Shown: piece after piece, positions 45,729 through 56,698 of the stretch
Layout of the letters: every line of letters starts with the position of its first letter
Numbering within the stretch: position 1 is the first letter of the stretch
Origin: Corylus avellana
Taxonomy: Eukaryota; Streptophyta; Magnoliopsida; Fagales; Betulaceae
Assembly (NCBI RefSeq): GCF_901000735.1
Contig: NC_081545.1
Location: forward strand, 11,703,973 to 11,767,972
DNA length: 64,000 nucleotides
Direction: 5' to 3'
Notes under the pieces: model-generated
Database searches by the model: none
What the model was told of the DNA's origin: nothing
The model's input: only the letters and a program-made list of their open reading frames with translations
Position numbers and translations under genes: made by a program

Positions 45729-46633
45729 AGTAATAGATAATTAATTATAAATTTCATAATTATTAAAACCTTAAAATTGCATTTATATTTAAGCGTTAGA
45801 GAATGAAAAATTCTAGACCCTTCGTGATGAAAGAGAGAGAGAGCAATCATTAAAAAGACCTCGATTCAATTAGAGCAGATCCAAACGAAAGGAAGAAGAA
45901 TCAAGCAGAAACTATTGAGGGAGATTGCGAAAGACATAAACTATTGATGAATCAAACATACCCAAACACTATCACTACATGTTTGGTGAGTGAGAGTGAG
46001 AGAGTGGGAAATGAGAGTTCAGGTGGAAGATCCATTGTGACTGGTGAGGGGGATTGAGAGAGAGACGTTAAAAAAATATTTTTTTTGTAGGGGGCGTTGT
46101 CCCAATGCAGTCTGAATGCAACCTGTTAACTCGTCCCACATTGTTAAGAAAACATCAATCTCCAAGTTTGCTTATCTATAAAAGGATGCATATCCTCTCT
46201 CTTTAAAACCAAATGCCTTGCTGTATTGACTCAGGCTCCATACTCGACTAGCCAGGCTAAGCAAATAGTCATATGCAAACTAACTTCTTAAGCCGTTTAA
46301 GAGTACTTGAAGTTAAATTTTTTTTTTAAAACAAAAACATTAAATATAAGAGCCAGCTCTCGGCTCGACTTATTATTAGCTCGAGTTCGATTTTTTTGAC
46401 TCGTCCTTGAGTTCGACTCGAGCTCGAGCTCGAGTAAAATTTAAACGAGCCAAGCTTAAACAAAGAAAGCCCGCTCAAGCTCGGCTTGTTTACACCCCTA
46501 CTTGGATGATGCTGATACATGTGACCAAAGCTCAGAGGAAATGGCACCCAGCAAGTCTCCAATAGGCAGTCAAGGCACCATATTTAGCCAGCTTTGTAGC
46601 ATTGTCTTGTCTATTGCCAAGCAACTCACATGA
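45195..46633 (+). pseudogene. PMEI/invertase-inhibitor-domain pseudogene split by a hAT transposon (contig 2)
   Basis: The frame from about 45195 reads LCKELCRKTLQNDLESRVA, then KHATSTATQIHDQV, a homopolymeric K stretch, KAALTDCNKLYQDALEQLDD and YVSAALD. After the transposon the same frame resumes as DADTCDQ and ends QLCSIVLSIAKQL before TGA at 46631. This is the plant inhibitor four-helix domain (ALxDCxELYxDAxxxL, SAALTxxxTC, LCSNALAI). Active members are secreted and inhibit pectin methylesterases or invertases in the cell wall. Here a TAA at 45276, no signal peptide or start upstream, and the 1-kb hAT at 45496-46500 inactivate it. Confidence 0.75.
45496..46500. mobile_element. hAT-type transposon inserted in the PMEI pseudogene (contig 2)
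   Basis: The ends are TAGGGCTGT and CACCCCTA, with the 8-bp target duplication CTTGGATG at 45488-45495 and 46501-46508. Same family as 37207-38585, with GCTCGGCTCG and CGAGCTCGAG words near both ends and a long (AT)n run at about 45680-45722. It also carries an LTR-like fragment with CGTCCCACATTG and TATAAAAGGATG near 46130-46190. There is no transposase. Confidence 0.85.
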
Positions 46634-46926
46634 AAGGGCCTCTAATCTTTGCTTGCCCTCGTACTCTAAACTAAATTTACAATATTAAAAAAAAAAAAAA
46701 AAAAAAATCCCCTCCATTATACAACTGGTTTTACTTGTATAATGGAACTCACATGAAAGGGCCACTAATCTCTACCTGCCCTCATACTCTAAATTAAATA
46801 TACCATATTAAAAAAAAAAAAAAAAAAAATCCCTCCATTATACAACTGGTTTTACTTGATTTCAAACATGTTTAATGCTAATCTTTAGTATTTTATCTCA
46901 TGTTTTTCTGTTTGTTATAGCACAAT

Positions 46927-49019
46927 TGTAACATCCCCAGTCCGTTAAGACTGAGTTTGCCACTTTTCTTCTTTTTCAACAAAAATTCTTGCAAAGATCT
47001 ATAAGGTCTATCAGAGTACTTGATTTTAAAAGATACAATAAATGCGTAAAACATTTTTTTTAAGAGATTTTATTACAAGCGGAAATAGAAAACATTAAAC
47101 TTTAGTTGCGGAATATCATATCATTACAATAACTTATATGAAAAGACTTTGAAAATTAATAATTATTCCCACCCCATTCCGGCCTCCTATTCCAGCATCC
47201 TTTCTACCTGAAAACAAGAAATAAACCTGAATGAGCCCAAAGGGGGCCCAGCAAGTAAAATCCACAACCATAAATAGTTTTACTCCTTGTTCTCAGTTTT
47301 GAAAATCATTTTCGCAAATAAATATAATTCTAGCCATAATAATATCTGTATGTACGGTTGCATCTCCCGTAACATATACATACTATTACATCTAGTAATA
47401 GATCATCGTTGTAAATCATCTTTATAAATCATCATCATAATGCATCATTATAAATAATCTTTGTAAATCATCATAGCATATCATCGTTGAAAATATAGTA
47501 TCATTTTCTCATAATAGGCCCATGTACACTATTACCCCTGTGCACGAGGGTTGCGGGTCCTTGTGACCATGGCACTGAACTGTGGCCACAGCCATGCCCG
47601 ACCGTCAATTAACTCTTTCTTGGTGCACTCAACGGTCTAGTTGATGGAATACCACCTTCTGGCATAGCCTCCTTCAGTGGTTTCGCCTCCATCCGAGTAT
47701 CGGTACCGAACTCTCATCTTATCTTATCTTGGGGCCAAAAATACTCTCCTCCATACATGTGCCCTCATTTCATAAACATTTATCTCATCTCTTGTACTTT
47801 TCTTTGTACTTCTTTTGATGCATCTTAGGGCAACATGTAGGAGGGTTTATCATCATTTTTCTTTCTTATAATCATCATCATTTCTCAACTTTCTTTTCTC
47901 AAAATGGAAACCTTTTCAAATATAAATTTGTTGTACTTAGAAAGCGTTTAAAGAAATAGAAACTTTCTAGATAATTCATTTAGAAATCCTTCATGCATGC
48001 AACATAACTTCATAATACGTAAATAAAATAATCATTTAGAGTTTAACACAAGAATAAATAAATAGCATGACATGAAGTAACTTTAGAAGGGGTAGTGAAT
48101 TTACTTACCTCTAGACTGAAGCTAAAAGTGGTATGAAGGAATCTAGTTGCTCCAATATGACTAACACCACTAGTATATCTTTTGAAACTAATTTCTCAAG
48201 TCCGCTATCTCTTGTGTTCTTTCTTTCTTGTAGCGCTTGGTCTCGCCCTTTCTCTCTCTGTTCTGAGTAAACACTCTTAGAAAGAAGAAAGACCGAGTAA
48301 AAAGCGGAAGAAGGAAGAATATATGCAAGAGATGGGAGAGGAGATGAGTGAAATTGTGAAGGAGAAGAGCTCTATTTATAGGAGAAAATCAAATACTATT
48401 CTACCTTCAATTTACAATTATACCCTCATTTTACTATTTCACCAACCCTATACTATTTCACCAACCCTATACTATTCTACCTTCAATTTACAATTATACC
48501 CTCATTCTATCTTCAATTTACAATTATACCCTCATTTTACTATTTCACCAACCCTATACTATTTCACCAACCCTATACTATTCTACCTTCAATTTACAAT
48601 TATACCCTCATTCTATCTTCAATTTACAATTATACCCTCATTTTGCTATTTCACCAACCCTATACTATTTCACCAACCCTATACTATTTCACCAACCCTA
48701 TACTATTCTACCTTCAATTTACAATTATACCCTCATTCTATCTTCAATTTACAATTATACCCTCATTTTACTATTTCACCAACCCTATACTATTCTACCT
48801 ACCCTATACTATTCTACCTATCCTATACTATTCTACCTTCTTATTCTACCATCCTTATACCTACCATTTACTATCCTATTATTTCACCAATTACCATTCT
48901 CTAATTACCACTCTCATAAATTTCCCAAGAATTAAAATCCTTACCTACAATGGATATTAAAATAACATCATTATCAAAATAATCTATTTAAATAGCTTTG
49001 AAAATTCTGGGACACTACA
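46927..49019 (-). mobile_element. 3' LTR (2.1 kb) of a Ty3-type retrotransposon
   Basis: On the minus strand the LTR starts TGTAGTGTCCCAG at 49019 and ends GGGGATGTTACA at 46927. Just upstream on the minus strand is AATAAGGAGGGAAGAT, a polypurine tract, preceded by TTTCGAGGCCGAAATTC, a phrase usual before plant Ty3 3' LTRs. Contig 3 has the unoccupied target (AGCACAATCCATGG at about 56691-56704). The LTR contains a minisatellite at about 48400-48860. Confidence 0.8.
48400..48860 (+). repeat. Minisatellite inside the Ty3 LTR
   Basis: Two short units alternate: ACTATTTCACCAACCCTAT (about 21 bp, in runs of two or three) and CTTCAATTTACAATTATACC (about 35 bp with CTCATTCTAT). They are organised as higher-order blocks of about 130-150 bp. 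The long frame across it (48323-48904) merely translates the repeats (for example ISPTLYYSTFNLQLYPHS) and is not a gene. Confidence 0.85.
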
Positions 49020-50780
49020 ATCTTCCCTCCTTATTAGAATTTCGGCCTCGAAATTAAAACCTATAATATTATCGTCCAATCTTCAAGTTGAGGGATTCAG
49101 ATAATATTCCTTTCAATCCTTCATCAAAGCTTACTCTCTTTTATCATATTGAAATTCCATCTCCTTCTTCTATGAGTAAATCTTATTCACAGTCTAAAAT
49201 CTCAATTTCTGCAATCATTCATCAATTCACACTAAAATCTTACCTCAAAATCTTTTCCATTGTTTCTTTCCAACCTCAATAACAACAATCGAGTTATTCA
49301 TCAACAGTCTACAATCAAGGTTTAAACATCAAATTAATAAATCATGTGATCAATAGTTCATACCTCCAAACATCATAGTCCTCATTTCAAGCCTGCAATA
49401 ATTCTCTCGATCTAATTTAATCAATCTTATCAAAAGGTGTAAAAATCATTCCTGCCTATATTCTCTTTAGTATCTCAGTATTCCAAATCATGCATACGAA
49501 ATTTTAATATGATGCTCTAATAATTATTAACTTCTCACCATCATAAACCTGTAAAAGTAAATAGCACCAACATTCTACAGTTTATATTTTCCAAAAACAT
49601 TATTACATGAATATACCTCAGAAATGACATCATAATTCGATTCATTCTAAATACACAACCGTTTCTATTTTCTCATCCCAACTTTTGTGTTGATGCTACA
49701 ATATCAGCGAAAATCTTTCAGTACTACATCTTTACTTGATAAATCATAACTCAATAATAGAAACTTGTAATTATGATTTCAACTCAAATGAAATACACGA
49801 TTACATCAAATGTAAGATTCTCATCCATTCTTGACTAATACATATTGTGCTTGCTGCGTTCTAGAGATGAAATTGATAAGCAAGCAAAGTAGGATATGGG
49901 TAAGTTTCCAAGCTGGATGTTCCAAAGTACACATGCTATAATTTCTCTCCCTTGGGTCTTGCAAGGTCAAGAAGAGAAAAGAGAGAAAGATAGTCCTGTT
50001 GCTTTCTAGAAATGAAGATTTGAAAAGCATTTCAGGACATGGCATGTATGTGAGACTTTCAAAATACCCACATCTGATGCTCTCTCTCTTCTGTCATTTA
50101 TGGAGACTGAGAAGAAAAGGGAGATATTTAGCCTGAGAAGCATGATCAAGGATAATCTTGCTTCCTCAGGACATGATCAACGATAATCTTGCTTCAATGG
50201 TTTACTACTGAGAGTATAAGGTGTTGGGTTTGTGAATCAAATCGTGATGCTTGCATTTTTCTCTCTTTTGAGGATATGCTCAACTGGGAGAAAAGTCGAG
50301 CTTTCATTGTATGGAAGGCTATTAACAGAAGATTTCAGGCGAAGGGGTATGATCAGAAGGCATGCGTTGCAATGGAGAAGGAGGTGTGAATTTATATGAA
50401 GGGTTTCTGGATAACGAACGAGCGCGTGGTGCGCGTTGGCATGACAATTCATTCAGTTGCTCACGCATGGTATTCGAAGTCGTTGATTGAACAGTGGGTT
50501 TGAAAAAATTAGCTCCGTCGAATTTATGACAGGAGGCAAGATCCTACTTCCACGGGATCTTTTGACAAAATTTCCATCGCGGCCCGAGGTCGCCTAACGC
50601 TTTGTTGTTTACTGTTTATTTCACCTGAAGTGAAAAATTCCTTTAAAGCCACTCGTCGGCTGCTTCCAGAAACTTCAAAAAAAAAAATCTCTTTAGTTTC
50701 TGACGCTCAGTCTCTTTTCAATACTTCATCTCTCCCAAATTTCTTCGTATTCTCAACTATTTTTCCTTACTCTCCTAAAT
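49020..50780 (-). other. Internal region of the Ty3 element next to its 3' LTR, no pol recognised
   Basis: The stretch is AT-rich and C-rich on the plus strand with no supported coding frame of pol or gag. A direct repeat (GGATAATCTTGCTTC / CGATAATCTTGCTTC) lies near 50149-50195. The last 200 bases (about 50580-50780) look like a promoter and leader for the plus-strand ORF that follows. Confidence 0.4.
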
Positions 50781-51522
50781 ATGGGAGCATCATCATCATC
50801 CGTTAACAACCTCGATTTGAATGTTGCTCCTGCAGCACAACCCATTGTTATGCTTGACGTGCAACCGGAGGTGCCTGTTGTTCCCCCTGAAGTGTCTGCT
50901 ATTCATCCCGTCGTACCTGTTACACACCCTAATGAACCTGCTGCATATCCTAACGTATGGCAGCCAACTTTTGTCTTTGACAATCGTCCTATCACTATTC
51001 ACGATTCTCTCATGCTCCATGATTCTACTGCTGTAGCAGTGGCCAAAGGTTTTGTAATTCCACGGGATCAAACATTCTTAGCGGATAGGTCGGATACTGA
51101 TGCTATTAATAATTCATTGGCATTCAGTATCCAAGGTGCTGCTTCAGTTTCTGACACGGCACAACGTTTGAGTGCCAGAAATGTTGAGCTGAAAGTCTCA
51201 AGAAACCAAATCGGGGTCTTACAGCGACTGCTCAAATACTACAAACGAAAAAACGTGGATTTGAAGCAGGAGAATACTCAGCTGAAAAAGATGATGTTAT
51301 CTTACGCAGAATACTTGGGACCAAAGATGCTAGAAATGGAGAAGAATACCGAACGTCTCCAGCGACAGCACGAAAAACTCCGGGTCGATGTTCAAGGGTG
51401 TTGCAAGTCTCTTCGCACACGCTCTAGTCAGGTACCTCATTAGAAATAAATATTCTCTTTGATAATTCAATTATATAAATATACGATTATGCTCATACTA
51501 GGTTTTCTCTGTGCAGAAATAA
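50781..51522 (+). CDS. Antisense accessory ORF of the Ty3 element, coiled-coil protein of unknown function
   Basis: Exon 1 (50781-51431) encodes 217 residues: a Ser-rich start (MGASSSSVNNLDLNVAPAAQ), a Pro/Val-rich segment to about residue 60, a central part with FVIPRDQTFLADRSDTDAIN (about 90-110), and a C-terminal coiled coil (about 130-205: VLQRLLKYYKRKNVDLKQEN, LEMEKNTERLQRQHEKL). A donor CAG|GTACCT at 51431/51432 and acceptor TTCTCTGTGCAG at 51516 would splice to AAA TAA, ending at 51522. Unspliced, the frame ends at 51443. It lies opposite in strand to the Ty3 element, between its 3' LTR and the gap. Accessory ORFs there, sense or antisense, are known in some plant Ty3 (Tat-type) lineages. 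The family was recalled only loosely; function unknown. Confidence 0.6.
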
Positions 51523-52696
51523 TCTTCCTGGAGCAGCTCTGAGGAATCATCTGCTCATCATTACCACGTGTCTCTTTATGCAACAAATTCCTTTTTTTTT
51601 TTTTTTTGATGGACACTGGTATGTAATATTATAAGGAGCTTGTTCTCCAAACATTTCTTTTCGTAATCATTCAGTGCTCATTCAATATTCATTATATAAT
51701 CATCCTGTCATTATAATAACTTCCTTTAAACAAACAATCTGTTTAAAAAGTTAATCACTCCATAAAACATCTAAGTATGCACCATCACATGTTATCAACC
51801 TCTAAAATACCTTAATATCATTGAACATATATCTTATAAGAGAAAATTTAGATCATGTCACTATATTATATCACTGTATTATATTGTCTCTCAACTCTTA
51901 CCTTTATGCTTCAATTTACCTCAAGAATAATAATCCATTATCTTTACTTAGTAAAAGAAAATTATATCAAAAGCTTTGGCATGTAACTAAAATTTCTCAT
52001 AATTTCATATCCACTAATGCCTCAAAATTTAAATATTATCCACAACCTAGGAGCACTAATTCATCCTCAAAACTTTAAGCATCACTTCAATATAATTTAC
52101 CTCAATTACATAAAACCTAGCACCTCAAATTCTAAGAATCACCTCAAAGATTTCATGAATTGTACCTTAAAGTCATCACAATCATTTGAAAATATCAAAA
52201 TCCTTAAACCACAACTTTATATATCAAAATATCTTATAGATTCTAGGGTATACCTCATTTGCATTTATCCCTACAATACTTAGGCATTCACTTCATGCCA
52301 CTACGTAATTCTTATTCATCAATCCATATATTATAACATCAATCATAGTATCATTATTGTCATCAACCAAACCTTAGCCATTACCAAAAACTCATATAAA
52401 CTCTTATATCATTAATTCAGTTCAAGAATCATTTCACAACCGACATCCATAAGACCATTCGTTACTAAGTCACTTACACCATTTGTCTCACAACCTAAAT
52501 CAATAAAACCATTTTGTCACCAAATTAATTTCACACATTAGCTCGCAACCCAAATCTATAAAATCATCATACGATTTTTAAATCATGATCAATAATCTTT
52601 TCTAAATCCTCGAGACACCTTAAAATATACCCTTATCAATCGATACTCTAGAAAACTGCCGCAAATCCAAATAGGCAGATACTATAGATCACAACT
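51523..52696. other. AT-rich sequence running into the gap, probably internal to the Ty3 element
   Basis: The stretch is poor in G on the plus strand and rich in ATCAT and TCAAAA words, resembling 49020-49800. No gene is recognised. It ends at the 100-N gap, so the 5' part and second LTR of the Ty3 element are not in the assembly. Confidence 0.45.
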
Positions 52697-52796
52697 NNNN
52701 NNNNNNNNNNNNNNNNNNNNNNNNNNNNNNNNNNNNNNNNNNNNNNNNNNNNNNNNNNNNNNNNNNNNNNNNNNNNNNNNNNNNNNNNNNNNNNNN
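52697..52796. other. Scaffold gap of exactly 100 N
   Basis: This is the second 100-N placeholder. Sequence on its right restarts at the match to 40666, about 12 kb back along the locus. Confidence 0.95.
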
Positions 52797-53352
52797 GAGG
52801 TTTTAAAACCAAGTTTCCTTATGTTAGGTTCAAGTAACAAAACATTTTTCAAATACCCCCACACTTTGGGGTTTTTTCCAACAATGCTTATGAATGTGAC
52901 AAATAAAATAATGGCTTCTCCCCACATTTTGATAGATAACCTAAAAATTGACAATCACACAATCACACAATTCATAATTTATTGCTTCTTCTATTCCTCT
53001 AGAATTTCATATATTGCCCCTTGCTTCTTTTATTGATTTTTACAAATGAGGAGTCGCAGTTGTACCGGTGGGGTTGGCTTTCTGCGGCGTGGGGTTAAGC
53101 CTAGGTGACGTTCTCCGGCGCTTGGCCTGGGCTGTGGGGTGTGGATGGCGGTGGCAGCCAGGGCTGGGTGCGGCAGGCTGGGGTGGTGGCACAGTCTGAG
53201 ATGGGCGGCGCCAGTGCGATCAAAAATTGCTGGGAAGAAGTAAGTTACACCTATGTATTTTGAACAATTTCTTCCTTACCCAAATTCTTCATCTACAAAA
53301 AATCATACAAATCACAATGAATATATATAAAAAAAATAATAAATAAAATAAG

Positions 53353-53704
53353 TGAAAAAATCAACTTTATTCTCGAAGTTTTAAGAGTTTTTCAATTTGA
53401 TCTTTAAAGTTTAAAAATTGGCAATGTACTTTCCTAATGTTTTAAAATTTTTTAATTTAAACATTCCGTTACTAATTTCCATCAAATTGGACGAAAATCT
53501 ATAAAATTATGTAATTACCTTTTTTTTTATTTTTTTTATTTTTTTTATTTTTTTATAATTTTTGTCCAATATAACGAAAATTAGTAATTGAATGTTTAAA
53601 TTGAAATTTTTTTGAAACATTATGGAGATATATTACCAATTTTTAAATTTTAAAGTTCAAATTAAAAAACTCTTGAAACTCTAGGAGCAAAGTGAATTTT
53701 TTCC
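53353..53704. mobile_element. Mutator-type hairpin MITE (contig 3 copy)
   Basis: This is the counterpart of 43590-43929. The central spacer differs, with a long run of TTTTTTATT words near 53521-53553 in place of TATTTATTTATTT. Confidence 0.6.
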
Positions 53705-54966
53705 TAAAAAAAAAAAAAAAAAAAACACTCTAAAATTGCAGCAAATAAGCAAGTTTTCCTCGTTCCTTTCGAACCAAATAAGCAAGTTACAGTTACACCT
53801 ATGTATTTTGAACAAATTCTTGCTTACCTGGATTTCTCATCTGCAAAAAATCAGTCAACCCACAATTAATATGTAAAAAAACTCAAAAAATTGCAGCAAT
53901 TAGCACTTAAATGAATTTCCCTGTAGTGAAAAAAAACGGTGGTGTTGGGTTTTTCTCGGAACTTACCTGGGTGGATCAATGGGTTTTTCTCAGTCCCGCA
54001 GCAGGAGCAGCAGAGGTTTTTCTGGGCGGTGGCGGCTTGGTCCGGTTTGGGCGGTGGCTGGGCGGTGAGAAAGCTCTCCGGCGTGTGTGAAGTTTGGTTG
54101 TTTGGAAGAAATAATCTGCTGTGTCCATGAGTTTTCTTATTTTTGTTCTAAGCTGAGTTGTCAAGTTTTTAGTGGTCGGCACAAAAGTGGAGTTTTGTGC
54201 GTCCGCCGTAAAAGACGTACTCATTTGGATATTTTCTTTGAATTTTACTTTTTAGCTTGTTTCATTAATAGGTTTGTAGATGTCATGAGATGGAAAATAA
54301 TATAAGGAGAAGTGTTAAGGCAGTCAAATAAATGAATTTAGAAATTTTTTTAAATTGATATAGTAGATTGTGAGTTACAAATAAAGAAAAAAAATTACAT
54401 TTTTTTAATTTAAAAATTTTTGCCACATCAGTTTGATCGGTGATGATCATATGACAATAAAGAAATTGCTCAATAATTTTTGTGTTCTCATGGTTGAATT
54501 CTAATTAAAAAAGCTCAATAAATTTTGTGTTCTCATGTTTGAATTCTAATTAAAAATGTTTGTAACAGTATGTAAGCATGTTGTTATGTTTTCTAATACA
54601 AAAATAATTAAATATAAAAGTGGGACATGGGACCTGTTGTATTGAAAACATTAAAAGAAAAAATGGACTTCAAAGAAACATCACTCACTTTCGTTGACCA
54701 AATTAAAACAAAGTCTAACACTTCCTGCCATACATGCAAAACCTTAAAAAATAAATAAATAAATGCTAGCTTGAAAATTGTTTGATATATGGATGTGGCT
54801 TGAGTTTGGTGTGAGGGAGTTGTAGACTTGACTTCTGATGATTATATTGTAGCTAATATAATAAAAGGTATCAAGGGACTGGACTCGATTTCTGATGATC
54901 ATGCTTGTAACTCTCTTGCTAAGCCAAATTCTTGCTTAAAATTTGATCATCAAAGCTTATGATAGC

Positions 54967-55450
54967 ACTTTGTGCAAGGAACTGTGCAGAAAAACTCTTC
55001 AAAATGACCTAGAAAGCCGTGTTGCAACTGGTTTGGAAGTCCTAGCCTAAGTTGCACTAAAGCATGCAACATCCACAGCAACCCAAATACATGACCAAGT
55101 GAAAAAAAAAAAAAAAATGCTCAAATCATCGAGCAAGTCGATTAAGGCGGCTCTGACAGACTGCAATAAGCTTTACCAAGATGCACTAGAACAACTTGAT
55201 GACTCCAACATTGCCTTTATAACCAAGAATTACGGCATTAGTACATATGTGTCGGCTGCCTTGGATGTAGGGCTGTTAAGTGAGTGAAGCATCTCGCAAG
55301 TAAGCTCGGGCTCGGTTTGCATAAGCTCGGCTCATGCTCGACTCAAATATTAAATGAAGCACTTCAAGAACACAAATCCTGGCTCAAATATTAAACGAAG
55401 CAAGCTCGGCTCGACTCGGCTAAGCTCGTGAACAACTCGTATAAGCTCGA

Positions 55451-55500
<50 letters not shown>

Positions 55501-56405
55501 AGTAATAGATAATTAATTATAAATTTCATAATTATTAAAACCTTAAAATTGCATTTATATTTAAGCGTTAGAGAATGAAAAATTCTAGACCCTTCGTGAT
55601 GAAAGAGAGAGAGAGCAATCATTAAAAAGACCTCGATTCAATTAGAGCAGATCCAAACGAAAGGAAGAAGAATCAAGCAGAAACTATTGAGGGAGATTGC
55701 GAAAGACATAAACTATTGATGAATCAAACAGACCCAAACACTATCACTACATGTCTGGTGAGTGAGAGCGAGAGAGTGGGAAATGAGAGTTCAAGTGGAA
55801 GATCCGTTGTGACTGGTGAGGGGGATTGAGAGAGAGACGTTAAAAAAATATTTTTTTGTAGGGGGCGTTGTCCCAATGCAGTCTGAATGCAACCTGTTAA
55901 CTCGTCCCACATTGTTAAGAAAACATCAATCTCCAAGTTTGCTTATTTATAAAAGGATGCATATTCTCTCTCTTTAAAACCAAATGCCTTACTGTATTGA
56001 CTCAGGCTCCATACTCAACTAGCCAGGCTAAGCAAATAGTCATATGCAAACTAACTTCTTAAGCCGTTTAAGAGTACTTGAAGTTAAATTTTTTTTTTTT
56101 AAAACAAAAACATTAAATATAAAAGCCAGCTCTCGGCTCGACTTATTATTAGCTCGAGTTCGATTTTTTGACTCGTCCTTGAGTTCGACTCGAGCTCGAG
56201 CTCGAGTAAAATTTAAACGAGCCAAGCTTAAACAAAGAAAGCCCACTCAGGCTCGGCTTGTTTACACCCCTACTTGGATGATGCTGATACATGTGACCAA
56301 AGCTCAGAGGAAATGGCACCCAGCAAGTCTCCAATAGGCAGTCAAGGCACCATATTTAGCCAGCTTTGTAGCATTGTCTTGTCTATTGCCAAGCAACTCA
56401 AATGA
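54967..56405 (+). pseudogene. PMEI-domain pseudogene split by a hAT transposon (contig 3)
   Basis: This is the counterpart of 45195-46633 with the same in-frame TAA, K-run and transposon. The C-terminal codon before the stop is AAA instead of ACA (…KQLK in place of …KQLT). The coding parts are otherwise nearly identical, which fits two alleles of one dead gene. Confidence 0.75.
55268..56272. mobile_element. hAT-type transposon in the PMEI pseudogene (contig 3)
   Basis: It is the same insertion as 45496-46500, with the same CTTGGATG duplication (55260-55267 and 56273-56280) and nearly the same (AT)n length. It was therefore inherited by both haplotypes rather than inserted twice. Confidence 0.85.
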
Positions 56406-56698
56406 AAGGGCCTCTAATCTTTGCTTGCCCTCGTACTCTAAACTAAATTTACAATATTAAAAAAAAGAAAAAAAAAAAAATTCCCCTCCATAATACAACT
56501 GGTTTTACTTGTATAATGGAACTCACATGAAAGGGCCACTAATCTCTACCTGCCCTCATACTCTAAATTAAATATACCATATTTAAAAAAAAAAAAAAAA
56601 TTCCCTCCATTAGACAACTGGTTTTACTTGATTTCAAACATGTTTAATGCTAATCTTTAGTATTTTATCTCATGTTTTTCTGTTTGTTATAGCACAAT

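Larger units (their letters stand above)
52797..56698. repeat. Second copy of the 40666-46926 region (probable alternative haplotype)
   Basis: 52797-52984 matches 40666-40844 and 52985-56698 matches 43221-46926 with scattered substitutions and small indels. Contig 2 bases 40845-43220 (2,376 bp, including the copia 5' LTR) are absent. The match ends exactly at the Ty3 insertion point. Inside lie the integrase remnant (minus strand, 52797-52954) and the copies listed separately. Confidence 0.85.

Noticed and set aside
48385..48860. CRISPR-like repeat array
   Set aside because: Units are contiguous tandem repeats without unique spacers, inside a plant LTR.
48323..48904. 193-residue ORF
   Set aside because: It translates the minisatellite in the Ty3 LTR; open frame results from repeat composition, and no protein feature is seen.
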